Positions 53,750-64,000 of a stretch of DNA of 64,000 nucleotides are shown here, piece after piece. The notes beneath the pieces are model-generated. The model did no database searches and was not told the origin of the DNA. It was given only the letters and a program-made list of their open reading frames with translations. Both the position numbers and the translations under genes were made by a program. Within the stretch, counting starts at the first letter, position 1. Each line of letters opens with the position of its first letter. Origin of the DNA: Argyresthia goedartella (taxonomy: Eukaryota; Arthropoda; Insecta; Lepidoptera; Argyresthiidae); assembly GCA_949825045.1 (NCBI GenBank), contig OX463810.1:37644201-37708200 (forward strand), in the 5' to 3' direction.

Positions 53750-55875
53750 AAATATGTTACTAGCATAAATTTAATGTTAAGTTTAATGTTTCTCTGTAAG
53801 TGGACTAACTGTTGTTCTTTTGAGAAATACATTCTAAAACCTTAAACCTAAAAATATTTTGATTTGTCGATTTGTCAATTTGACAGGTATTGCGATTGAT
53901 ATCAGAAATACATAATAAGGGTACCGACCTCCTATTCTCTACTTCCAACATCGATCCCGATGATCGGGACCAGTAGATTCATTAACTCATTATATAATAC
54001 TGATATTACTTTAATTGAAAAATCGACCAAATACGAACACGATCATTTGATACGAGCTGACTTTTATTGCGTCGTTGCTTGTCGACTCGTGATTTGTCAT
54101 TTTTCTACCGACTGCGATAGAATTTCCCAAATGTCAGAGATACATAGTACCGCTACAGGTCACTTTAACCTCGACGTTTGACCGAAAACAATCGCTAGTA
54201 CTGACAGCCTGTGTTAGGTACAAAGTCATGTGCAGCAGCCATAACATGTAATTCTAATGTCACAACACGATTATTTGACTCGAGCTGTCTTTTTGCGACT
54301 TTGCTTGTGTAGATTCTCTCATTGGTCAATGCGATTGAAACTCCTGCGTCAGAACTATAGGCTACGTGAAGGGCTGTAGGAACCAAGTATGTTCTTCGGA
54401 CGTGATCAACGGCGACTTGTAATTTTATTCCAATTTTAAAATGTCATCTGTCAAACTTGCGATGCGTGTTGCGTCAAACAGTCGCAATCAAAATTTGTTC
54501 TGTAGGCTTTTCATGTAATTCTAACTTTGAAATTTTTACCAACACTATTACTTTCCACGAGCTGTCTGTTATTGTGACTTTGCTGTTGATGCGATCTTCT
54601 GTAGCCTTATTATGTAATCTCTGACTTCCGGGAATTGGGAAACGTCCGATTTGAAAGGGATCAGGATTTATGTTTGAGATATAAAATTAGCCTTTGATAA
54701 GATGCTTGTTATTGGTATCCAGCCCCATTTATATCCTAACCTGAACCTATAGGACCACGCGATACCTTCAGAGATAATTAGGTGTGCCATGTCTGGTTAA
54801 ACGATTCTAAAGGCGTCGTACAGAAGGCTGATAATATAGCTTTCTAGATGCTAACCCCAAATCTGGGACAGTATTGCCTTGTAATAAATAACACTTCTAA
54901 AAAATTATAGTAGGTACCTAATTAACATGAAAGGATAAGAAACCAATACTCACAAGAAAGTTTTATTATGAGTTTTATGATGCAACAAGAAGATAAAAAA
55001 ATTATAGGTATGTCGCATTGCAAATTCACCTTTCTATACGTTTTGGCCACTGCCTTTTCGAGTCGAAACTTGAGTTCATTTTAAGTCTATGATTGAAACT
55101 ATGATCTGGATATATTTTATATTCGGACTCGTTACTCGAAATGTTGACCGATTAGGGTAACCCATAATATATAGGTAACATTTGACTAATTTGATACCGA
55201 AAAAGAAACCGGTTTACCGTTCCGCAGGCCATAAAGCTTTGCAAATTCGGAATTCTCCCACCATATTTTAGCAGGATTGGTGTTAATGTGTACGTTATTA
55301 TTATTACTAGAACCGCCTTTTAAGGGGATACCCCGTCCGAGCAAAGGTCCCCGTTACTCCAGGCGGAAAGACCCGCAGTGTGAGACGGACGGAATCGAGG
55401 AAAAATGACATAACGTAGCGCCACATAAAAATTGTTTGAAAATAAACTAGGCCATTTTGTCCAAAACAATTTCAAGGAGAGTTTACTAATACATAATATC
55501 CACATTTTGAATGCAAAACAAAACAATTTAGAGAAAAAACAAAACAATTTAGAGGTTTTTTCGCATTGAAATTCTATCGAGAAAATTTGACCCAATCGCG
55601 TTTTTCTTTAGTGAGAATCTTAATCAAATACTCAAAAAACGTTAACCCAAAAATCAGATCAACAGATCTGAAAAAAAATATCTTCAACAGATGACTCTAT
55701 AGTAGAGTAAATTGATTCGAAAAAAACCTCATATTTTTTCGTATCGCCTTAATGAACTGCACAAAAACAATAAATGTCGTTTCTACGTTTTCGATAGTTT
55801 ATATATAGTAATAGTTCATATTTATTTATTGTATATATATTATTACATGCTATTACTTTATACGCTATATTTATA
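53750..55875. other. Region with weak diverged repeats, no gene
   Basis: Three loosely alike stretches near 54035, 54265 and 54550 share an ACACGAT.ATTTGA.ACGAGCTG...TTTGC-like core, and a fainter one lies near 50385. No coding unit was recognised, and no exon 12 of ACOX gene 3 was found. Confidence 0.35.
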
Positions 55876-55876
55876 T

Positions 55877-55933
55877 ATGTCGCCTGAAGATAGTCAAAAC
55901 CGTTTGTTGATAAACTAACGCGGTAGTTGATGA
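55877..55933 (+). mobile_element. MITE terminal fragment
   Basis: TATATGTCGCCTGAAGATAG, then TCAAAACCGTTTGTTGATAAAC and CTAACGCGGTAGTTGAT, i.e. only one TIR of the MITE family. It joins the LINE ORF1-like sequence at about 55930. Confidence 0.6.
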
Positions 55934-56442
55934 AGGTGCAGAATAACTTACGGCAGCATGTAGAAAACATTTGTATGCCTGATGCATCTTACATGCAGAT
56001 AGTAAACTGCATACTTAATTTACAAATGGGGAACAGCACAGGAGTTCAACAAGACGATTTGATTAATTACTTTGAATCTATAGTATCTCTCCGGTCAAGG
56101 AAAAATATTCTGTGTGGTTTTCCCTATTCCAAAGCTCTAACAGAGGCACAAAATGACCGGATTTCTAGACTCAACCAGCTTATGTATAACTTGACCTTTG
56201 GTCATCGGGACCGAGTATTATATTTTGATACGAATAAGTTTATTCGAAATTTTATACTGACTAGGGATACAATGTATGTACTTGCGTCATCTAAGCGACA
56301 GATTGCCAAATTATTGGCATACAATATTTATGACCCTGTTATTGTTGAGAAAATAACTAGGGAGCCAGTAGGAATGAGTAATAGGATAATGAGGAATGTA
56401 GTAATAATTATACTAAACCTTTGTATGTTAAGAGTAATGTGA
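55927..56442 (+). CDS. LINE ORF1-like protein (171 aa, remnant)
   Basis: Open frame with DASYMQIVNCILNLQMG, NILCGFPYSKALTEAQNDR and VLASSKRQIAKLL. It resembles the C-terminal part of LINE-encoded ORF1 proteins only by position (just before the endonuclease) and by its small-protein layout. No domain was recognised with certainty. The 5' end is missing because the MITE fragment abuts it. Confidence 0.5.
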   Translation: MMKVQNNLRQHVENICMPDASYMQIVNCILNLQMGNSTGVQQDDLINYFESIVSLRSRKNILCGFPYSKALTEAQNDRISRLNQLMYNLTFGHRDRVLYFDTNKFIRNFILTRDTMYVLASSKRQIAKLLAYNIYDPVIVEKITREPVGMSNRIMRNVVIIILNLCMLRVM

Positions 56443-56944
56443 CATGCAACCCTATTGGGAATTCACCTGTTAATCATACTTTGCATGCAACATTGGAATC
56501 TGTTCCAAGTAATTTAAATTAGCTCATAAGACAATAGAGGAAATCTCTAGCATACAAGAGCCACTAAATATATTAAAATGTAAGCTCCAGTTAAATATTG
56601 CCCATCAAAACATCCAGGGGCTACCTGGCAAAGAACTTGTATTAGAATTATTTTTAAAAAATTCTGACATTGATATTATTTGTGTAACAGAACACTGGTT
56701 GAAGGAAATATGATGTCTTTTAACATAAATAATTGTAAAATTGTCAGTTGTTACAATAGAAAGACTGCTGATAGAGGTGGTTCTTTAATCATAGGGAAAA
56801 CGAACACAGTGGTCAAACAGTTTCATTCTCAATTGCTATTAAGGATAAGACTGGTCCATCATTTTATAGGCCTATTACATCCCATAGACTAGAGACATAT
56901 ACCTAAAACTTAGATATAAATTTGCCAGTACCGGTACTTTGTTT

Positions 56945-57006
56945 GATTTTGTTTGGGTTCTGTTCATTAAAATCCGGATTTTAATGAACAGAACCCAAAC
57001 AAAATC
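56945..57006. repeat. Perfect 62-bp palindrome without spacer
   Basis: Arms 56945-56975 and 56976-57006 are exact 31-base reverse complements meeting at TCC|GGA. The right arm continues into LINE coding sequence (NEQNPNKI, then FNIIQTEFNKVFKSKK), so the left arm is an inverted copy of that coding segment. Confidence 0.95.
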
Positions 57007-58075
57007 TACTCAGAATTCTTCAACATTATTCAGACAGAATTCAATAAAGTTTTTAAATCAAAGAAAGTCAGTGACTGCAACGGTAAATCTAAATTTAATG
57101 ACTAGGCAACGTTTGGAATTCGTAAAAGTAGAGTTATCTTGTATGACCATTAAGATCAAAAAACCTATAACTTTGATCGAACATTTCATGACTATGTTAA
57201 AAATATTCCAAAACTTTCAAGTTGGTTTGTAGAACTGCAAAAACTTTACACATTAATAGAAAAATTCAAAATTTAAATAATAGAATGAAAACAGTTTAGC
57301 AAATAATAAACCGTGAAACTGGCAAAGTTATACCAAGGGACAATGATTTCTGCCTAAAGATAGGTGATGATGTTGTTAAATCCAGCGCTGATGTTGCTCG
57401 AGCTTTTGAAACATTCTTCATCAATGTACCGTTACTCACAACAGATCGTCTAAATTCATCTCCATATGAAGCAGAGACTTTATTAAAAAATAACACTAGC
57501 GTCAGTAAGGTATATTTAAAATTTCATCATGTATATCCCCAGGATTTTGTCAAAACATTTAAATTACTTAACTTAAAAAATACGGAAGACCTGTGGGGTA
57601 TATGAGTCATTGGTGTTCAGTAATTCTAGTTATAGCTAGTTATAGCCCCACACTTAGCTTATATATTCAATAAATGTGTTGAAGATGGGGCTTTCCCAGA
57701 CCTCATGAAACACAGTAAGCTGATACCTCTGATCAAGTCGGGAGATAAGGGTGATCCTTCAACTTTCAGACCAATATCTGTTCTTCCAACACTAAGTAAA
57801 ATATTTGAAAAGATTATACTCCATCAAATGCTCTCACACTTCAACCGTACAAAACAACTCCACGCCAAACAATAGGTTTCACTAGGGGTAAATCGACTAC
57901 GGATGCAGGTATTACCCTTATATCTCATATTTATTCTGCATGGGAGGCCGCACAGGATGCTATCGGAGTTTTTTTCGACCTGTCGAAGGCGTTTGATTGT
58001 GTTGATCATAATACACTATTAATTAAATCAAATCATTACGGAGTTAGAAATAAAGCGTTGGATCTACTAAGATCG

Positions 58076-59328
58076 TAGTTCAAGGTGGTATTCTCTCTCC
58101 TCTTCTTTTTTCAGTCTTTATAAACTCCATCTCCGACGTCCTCTCTTCTTCGTATCATCTGTACGCAGATGATCTACAAATTTATCGCCACTTTTCCCCC
58201 TGCGATGTAGTTTCATCCGTGGAGGCACTGAATGCTGACCTCGAGAATGTGAAAGACTGGGCCTCATCATACGGGTTGTTAATAAACCCGAATAAATCAC
58301 AAGCCATGATTTTAGGAACCAGGCACACTCTTTCCTTGTTACAAAAACCCATTGTTCCCGTATCATATAATGGCATCACAATAGAGTACACAGATAAGGC
58401 GAAAAACCTTGGGGTTATTTTTGACAACCAGCTGTCTTGGTCTCCACATGTCAGCGAGGTCAGCAGACGGGTCTTTGCGTCTTTTCACTCCCTCAGTCGT
58501 CTGCAGTACTTCTTGCCGCGGCAGACCAAAATCACCCTTGCTCAGTCCCTTCTCCTGCCGCTAATCGACTACGCCGATGTCTGTTGGGAACGCGAACGAA
58601 GATCTTCTGAACAAACTCGAACGACTTCAGAATCTCGGGATTCGGTTTATCTTCGGGCTGCGCAAATTCGACCACGTCTCTCAATTTCGCAAAAAGTTGG
58701 GGTGGCTTCCGATTCGTCGTCGCCGAGACTCCCATATTCTTTTTTGTCTTTTCAATATATTGAAAAATCCGCGCTACCCCAGCTACCTTCGAGACCGCTT
58801 TGAGTATCTTTTTTCAGGAGATCGGCAACGGAGATCTCACACGGTCTCACTCTTAGCCACTCCAAGGCATACCACTTCCGCATATGAGCACTCCTTCAGG
58901 TTGCAGGCGGTCCGACTGTGGAACGCACTTCCTTGTGCGATAAGAGACAGCCTGACTCTTTTCGCTTTCAAAAACCGGGTAAAAGAGCACTTCCTCTCTC
59001 TTTTGTGATAGTTGTAGTATGTATATTATTATTATATGTAAACTTTATGTACAGGTTTATGTATGTATTGATACGTATTTAGTAGTTTGTTAGATACGAG
59101 TATGTCTTTTATTTACCGTATTTTATAGATATGTATTTTACTTATATGTATTTTATTATTGTTTAGATATTGTGCACTGCCTACCCTTTATTGATAAAAT
59201 TTCCTGTCATGCCTTGGTTTGCTGGAAGAAATCTCTTTTTAGAGATAAGCTCGTCTTTGTACATATGTTTTCTCTTAATGTATCTTTTTTAAATAACTGT
59301 GTTCAATAAAGAATTATGAAATTATGAA
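58076..59328 (+). mobile_element. Nested LINE 3' fragment (second family)
   Basis: It enters with VVQGGILSPLLFSVFINSI, the catalytic SSYHLYADDLQIYRH, then NPNKSQAMILGT and LGVIFDNQLSWSPHVSEVSR. After one frameshift near 58580-58610 it continues with NEDLLNKLERLQNLGIRFIF and HSFRLQAVRLWNALP to FKNRVKEHFLSLL (stop 59006-59008). The 3' end carries AATAAAGAATTATGAAATT. It splits the surrounding LINE between its SKAFDCVDH and PQGSILGP blocks and is itself 5'-truncated. This is the RT palm-to-C-terminus part of a Jockey-type element. Confidence 0.85.
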
Positions 59329-59691
59329 GGGGCAGAAGTTAACGGCGTTAAATCTGATGGATCGGGTGTAAAAATTCTCGTTCCACAAGGTTCCATATTA
59401 GGCCCTTTCTTATTCCTGGTATATATTAACGATCTGCCTTTCATGGTGGAGAAATTAACTGACATAGGTTTGTTTGCTGATGATACTTCAATGATCTTCA
59501 AAATTGAAAGACAAAAAGGAGATTTTGATGATGTTAATGTTGTATTGTCTTTAACCTTGAATTGGTTCACAGTTAATATTTTTTTGTTAAACGCTGGTAA
59601 AACCAAGTGTATCAAATTCTCACTTCCAAATGTCAGGCAAGTTGAGACCATTTTAGTGTTAGGCAACAGCACGTTAGAATTAGTAAATGAT

Positions 59692-59861
59692 ACTCGCTGT
59701 TATTAATTTATTTCTGCCTATTATTTATTGTAATATTTGTATTCATTTAACACAACGTTATTACGTTGTATTAATTAAAAGAGATCTAAAAATCAATCTG
59801 TGGGAGTTTCTACGCCCTTCTTCTCCCACAGTGGTCCAATGTAGAGAAGAGGCAAAAAATG
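59692..59861 (+). repeat. Left arm of a long inverted repeat (LINE 3' ends)
   Basis: ACTCGCTGTTATTAATTTAT to GGCAAAAAAT matches the reverse complement of 60267-60433 at about 90% identity by eye. Both arms are 3' untranslated regions of the same LINE family, facing each other across the MITE. Confidence 0.88.
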
Positions 59862-59911
59862 ACGTTTGCTAAGTATATGTAAATATCTACTTAGACTTTG
59901 ACTTTGACTTT

Positions 59912-60256
59912 GATCAACTATCAACAGATAGTAAACCAGATCGACAGGGTTTAGAATTCACGTTTCTTTTGTTCTTACATGTCAACCTAACACGAAGACT
60001 ATGCGGGGGCTTCGCTGCGCTCGCCCCCTATAGTCTTAACCTTAGATGCCGCAGTGTTTGCCCTGGTATTTCGTTTGCAATTCAAGTGTAAACCAGTTTA
60101 CTATTTAACGGTTTTAACCGTCAGTTGATCAACTAACGTGTCATATAGTAAGCAGTACGCTACAGTTTACTATCTTTCGATAGTTGAACAACATACGAGA
60201 AAAAAAACGTTAGTTTATCAACTAACGGTTTTGACTATCTTCGGTGACATATATAC
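59912..60256. mobile_element. TIR element (MITE), copy D, left end truncated
   Basis: It begins in the subterminal part (TCAACTATCAACAGATAG) without the outer TIR, carries the CCTAACACGAAGACTATGCG core and ends with ACGGTTTTGACTATCTTCGGTGACATATATA. It lies exactly between the two inverted LINE 3' ends. Confidence 0.8.
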
Positions 60257-60266
60257 TTCGTAAACG

Positions 60267-60433
60267 TATTTTTTGGCTCTTCTCTACATTGGACCACTGT
60301 GAGAGTAGGAGGGCGAAGAAACTACACAGATTTATTTTTAGATCTCTTTTAATTAATACAAATATTACGTTGTGTTAAATGAATACAAATATTACAATAA
60401 ATAACAGGCAGAAATAAATTATTAACAGCGAGT
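60267..60433 (-). repeat. Right arm of the long inverted repeat (LINE 3' ends)
   Basis: Reverse complement of 59692-59861. The arms are separated by about 405 bases containing MITE copy D. Confidence 0.88.
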
Positions 60434-61238
60434 TCTGGGTAGATTTAGATAAACCCCATAAACATTGTAATATCCCTCTTTAGACAAAGTTGTTTTTACA
60501 TTGTTTTTAAATTGCTCAAATCTCCAGAGGTATCTTGTTATAGCAGAGAATGCACTGACCCTTGAAAGAATTGCTAACTTTCGCGAGTCTACACCGCACC
60601 GGGGCGCAAATAGTTTGTGATTATTTCTTAGGTTAACATTATAGCTATCGCAAAATTTGGAAAATGTTGTAAGGTTCTGCGTACAGACACATTATATTTT
60701 CGAATATAAACTGACTAGTTAGCATTTCAATTTCTTTAAAAAGTTCTCTTAGGCAGTCTGTGCCTTTTAAATTATAAATTGGTGGAAAAGCTGTAATATA
60801 AAAATAGTTTGAATATCCGCTGCTTTCCCCCACAACAAAATACCAAAAAAATACAATAAATAGTTCATCACACTATGAAACAAACTAAAATAGACTAGCC
60901 TAGCTATAGCCACCTCCGTGTTTTGTCTACTGTTCCTAACAGCCTAAGCCGGAGAACTTAATCTACCAGCTGATTTATCTATGGGCCCCCACTGCAATTT
61001 GCTATCAATGGCTATTCCAGGAATCTTCGTATTATTTACTAATTCTAACGTGTTAATTTCCAACTTTAAATGGTCTTAACTTGTCTGACATTTGGAAGTG
61101 AGAATTTAATATACTTGGTTTTACCAGCATTTAACAAAAAATATTAATTATGAACTAATTCAAGGTTTTAAAGACAATACATCATTGATATCAGCAAAAT
61201 CTTTTTTTATCTTTCAATTTTGAAGACCAGTGAAGTAT

Positions 61239-61508
61239 AATAATAATTCTTTATTGCACAGAAAACACAATGGAAAATAATATAAAGAACAATATGCAAA
61301 GGTGAGCTTATTATTTTTAAAAAGGAATTTCTTACAGCTAACCTGTGAGGAAAGGAAAAAATATTTATAGAGAGGTAGTCCTCCTAGTGTACAATTAAGG
61401 GCTAAAAGAAAGAAATAAAGTCAATATACTATCAGATAAATCACAATACACTTACTATAAAATAAATAAATATAATACAATAAATACATAGATACACATA
61501 CATACTAT
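61239..61508 (-). mobile_element. Short retroelement tail inserted in the LINE, with AAGTAT target duplication
   Basis: 270 bp flanked by AAGTAT at 61233-61238 and 61509-61514. It starts AATAATAATTCTTTATTGCA, the reverse complement of a CR1-like 3' tail, and splits the FADD-encoding region of the minus-strand LINE. No coding capacity. Confidence 0.75.
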
Positions 61509-61752
61509 AAGTATCATCAGCAAACAACACTATGTCAGTCAATTTCTCCACCATGAAAGGCAGATTGTAAATATATACCAGGAATAAGAAAGGGCCTAAT
61601 ACGGAATCTTAGATTGATTCAATAGAATCGATTTTTACTCCCGAGCCAACAGATACATCTTTACTTCTCCCTTTTGAGTTCTATTGCTTAAGTACGATCT
61701 TAGTGAGTCCAACGCGATCTTATTTCGTACTCCGTTATGATGTAATTTAATT

Positions 61753-61816
61753 AGTCGAAGACATTTGATTGTGCTGATAATGATAGCATGATCGACACAA
61801 TCAAATGTCTTCGACT
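61753..61816. repeat. Perfect 21-bp inverted repeat inside LINE coding sequence
   Basis: Arms 61753-61773 and 61796-61816 are exact reverse complements with a 22-base spacer. On the minus strand the first-read arm encodes the conserved SKTFDCV, so the other arm is an inverted copy of it. Confidence 0.93.
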
Positions 61817-61835
61817 AGCATCATACAATGCATAT

Positions 61836-63584
61836 CTGCCTGCTATAACTTTTTTGAAAAGCATAATTATTTCCTATAGATTAACACCTCTCAGAGGTGT
61901 TGGAAGCATCGTTAGTCACTAACTCAATGTCCTTTTTTTCCCGTTGATTACATGTCTATTTTCTTTTTGACAGGAAATAATTCCATAGTCGCGCACAATC
62001 GCAATATAAACTATGATAGTTACCATAATAATAACTGTAAGATAGTTGCGAACATCGAACCTACCAGAGCGTCCTCTTGATAAACCTTCGTCGTTTCGTG
62101 ATTGTGATGTTTTTTAAGATCTAAATTATGATAATAAAGAAACCGTAATCAAATGACTCTAGATTAGCGGGCCATCTATCTTTTTTGAGTTAATTGGAAT
62201 CATTGATGGTCGAGTGATGGCATAATGTTGCTAATTTTATTGGACCTACAGTTGAGTTACACCAAACGCTTGCATAAATAAAATGGATCAGTTTCCGATT
62301 CGGTGAACTCAAAGAATATTTATATTTGAGGCTAGAAAGACTTATGGTTAGTTAATTAATAGTAGATCAATAAAAGCGTCATTTATAGGTACGTAAGTAT
62401 TTAAACATGCAGGACTGACTTACAACTTACAAAGAAATATAAAATGGGAACTTGAACCGATACACTGCTATAGCTAGATAAAACTGTTTATCAATTTAGA
62501 GAATCACGATGAAAAAGCCTACTCGATTGATATTTCAACCAGGTCAATAGTACGAATTGTTTTATGTAAAAGTGGCTACTTTTAATGCCGTTAATTATCT
62601 ATGAAATAACAAAGAGCAAATCAACTGTGAAATATAACCGTCATCGCATTGAAGTTTAAGAGAACATATTCTAATGTTCAATTGATTTCATAAGAAGGAT
62701 TATTAATAATATAGTACCTAATCTCGAGGAAATAACCACAAGGTGATTAAAAATAATTTAAGAACTATATTACAATAACGTTATTCCAGTGAATAAAATA
62801 ACGATACCAAACAGCAGCTCCGCGACTCCCAAAAAAGGAAAAGCAAAGCGGCAAAAACCAGAAAAGTTATTGGAGGCCTTAAACCAAAATAACTGAATTT
62901 TAAAAAGGTAGGACATATTTTTGGACATAAATTGCTGTACTATTTTATACACTACTATTGCAGGATTAATCGGTCCGCATGGATCTCGTTTATTTATTAG
63001 CAAAATTACAATTGCCACAAAGTTGCCCTAGATTTCACGCTCATCAAGTAAAAGTATTCTTTCTCTATCACTTTTACTATTACTAACCTCTAAGCAAAAG
63101 GTCTGTAAGCCGACAGGCGCGCTAGGCGGCGTGGCGAGGTCGTGACTACTCGTGACTTGAGGTTTCGATTTGCAAAAAACGAATCAGCTCATCTGGCCCG
63201 AGTGTTCGGCGAGTGATTGGAATAAGCGGTCACAAATACAATGGGTGTTGATGTTATTCCTGGATGCTGCAGGATAATAGACACGGTGACTTATAGAGTG
63301 CTTCGAATGAGTAAAGTGATGTCTGAGAAAGGAATCATTAACGGTTCATATTGATGGGATGAAGTGGCTACCAAAACATTTTGCTGATATTTTTTTGTCG
63401 TAAGAACTCGTGAGTTTGTTTTCACAAACTGTTTAATAAATAAGTAACAAAAAAGTGGACCTATTCCTATACGACTTATGTCAACCACCGTTATCAAAAC
63501 CTCGTAGACAAGCATCGTTTATTGGCTAATGATCGGCAATTTTGTTTGATTACATGATAACAATTATGAATTTAAAAAAAAATG
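61836..63584. other. AT-rich region, nothing recognised
   Basis: No coding signal, LINE motif or clear repeat was recognised on either strand. The open frames at 62770-63018 and 63291-63515 (minus) have hydrophobic stretches but no family motif and no supporting context. Confidence 0.4.
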
Positions 63585-63780
63585 TTCAAGTGCTGGTCAG
63601 ACTCGCGCACGAAGGGTTCCGTACCACCGTGCAACGGTAGGGATGGCGTGGAGTGAATAGTTTGGATTTTAGACAGCAAAATTTTCTTCACAAAGTTATT
63701 GGTGCGGCTACTTGCATACTCCATTTACCTACGTAATACCCTTTTCAACGATACCCCAACATGACTTATTGGTGTTTTTT
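63585..63780 (-). repeat. GGGTTCCGTACC-family repeat, inverted partial copy
   Basis: The minus strand matches the right half of 13701-14121 in reverse: GCTGGTCAGACTCGCGCACG, AAGGGTTCCGTACC, a TGGAGTGAATAGTTTGGATT block and CAAAGTTATTGGTGCGGCTA. Confidence 0.75.
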
Positions 63781-63884
63781 TTTCGTTTTGTATTCAACCC
63801 GCTCCACTTTTTTGTAGGCACTAGTTTTTCATATGATACATGAATTTTGCGGTTATCAGGATAAATATTTTTGAAGATAAGATG

Positions 63885-64000
63885 TATGTCAAAACCGTTA
63901 GTTTGTAAACAATCGACAAATTGTAAACCAGACCGAGAGGGTTCATAATTTACGTTTCTTTTGTTCTTACATGTCTACCTAGCACGAAAACTATTCGGGG
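63885..64000 (+). mobile_element. MITE copy E, cut by the window end
   Basis: ATGTCAAAACCGTTAGTTTG, ACAAATTGTAAACCAGACCG and the GTTCTTACATGTCTACCTAG core, in the same order as copy B. The rest lies outside the window. Confidence 0.65.

Larger units (their letters stand above)
55930..59895 (+). mobile_element. LINE (CR1/Jockey-like), heavily broken, interrupted by another LINE
   Basis: Pieces in order: an ORF1-like frame (55927-56442); endonuclease start LNIAHQNIQGLPGKELV and VTEHWL (about 56590-56705); EN and RT remnants (RETGKV near 57310, STFRPISVLPTLSKIFEKI at about 57755-57811, GVFFDLSKAFDCVDHNTLL near 57965). After the nested LINE (58076-59328) it resumes with the catalytic block VPQGSILGPFLFLVYINDLPF and LFADDTSMIFKI (59376-59503). 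A 3' untranslated region ends in an (ACTTTG)n tail at about 59890. Many stops and frameshifts make it inactive. Confidence 0.82.
60267..61835 (-). mobile_element. Second copy of the same LINE family, inverted, broken
   Basis: On the minus strand it reads, going down from about 61835: SKTFDCVDHA, KLHHNGVRNK, a GPFLFLVYIYNLPFMVEKLTD-like block and a VLFADDT-like block (split by an insertion at 61239-61508). A C-terminal remnant and the 3' untranslated region follow, ending at 60267. Frameshifts and stops are numerous. Confidence 0.75.

Noticed and set aside
51125..61835. A possible unknown multi-gene system in the 51-62 kb region
   Set aside because: All substantial reading frames there carry LINE endonuclease or reverse transcriptase motifs, or lie next to them; decay explains the rest.
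62770..63515. Minus-strand frames with hydrophobic stretches
   Set aside because: Hydrophobicity is expected from T-rich DNA; no family motif or gene context.

Overview
The window looks like nuclear DNA of a moth or butterfly. It is AT-rich, with short GT-AG exons in long repeat-filled introns. Its repeats (the GGGTTCCGTACC family, TIR elements with a CCTAACACGAAG core, tRNA-derived SINEs, mag-type Gypsy, BEL/Pao, several LINE clades) are of kinds known from Lepidoptera. The species was not identified, and this placement is inference.

The host genes are three tandem, same-strand paralogues of peroxisomal acyl-CoA oxidase (ACOX1 type). Each was rebuilt by hand from its exons. Gene 1 (1008-6776) has 13 exons and 665 codons, all in frame. 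Gene 2 (8842-21746) has 13 exons and 674 codons, all in frame. Gene 3 (28862-50319) has 11 recognisable exons and 582 codons; its last two exons were not found before the window ends. All three keep the same intron phases, the TELGHGT flavin-domain motif, the CGGHG motif and the catalytic Glu of the YEG motif. ACOX catalyses the first, H2O2-forming step of peroxisomal beta-oxidation. In moths this pathway also shortens pheromone precursors, so a diversified tandem array is biologically plausible.

Layout: 0-1 kb holds a LINE fragment and upstream DNA. 1.0-6.8 kb is gene 1. 6.8-8.8 kb is a spacer. 8.8-21.7 kb is gene 2, whose introns carry MITEs, other repeats and a TIR-bounded LINE fragment. 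22-28.8 kb is a repeat-rich spacer with a broken LINE and a transposase fragment. 28.9-50.3 kb is gene 3. Its intron 10 is 14.1 kb long because an antisense BEL/Pao element (36420-48930) lies in it, and that element was itself invaded by an antisense Gypsy element (43420-48516). 51-62 kb is a pile of broken and nested LINEs in both orientations. 62-64 kb is mostly featureless and ends in two repeats.

The main points of interest are: a gene-conversion-like exon 13 shared by genes 1 and 2; a 75-bp duplication across a splice donor in gene 1; a Gypsy element with identical LTRs and an open gag-pol whose reverse transcriptase active site reads FIDN instead of FIDD; a LINE fragment enclosed by about 75-bp inverted repeats; and two perfect fold-back palindromes created inside LINE coding sequence. 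No CRISPR array, rRNA, functional tRNA or prokaryotic operon was seen.
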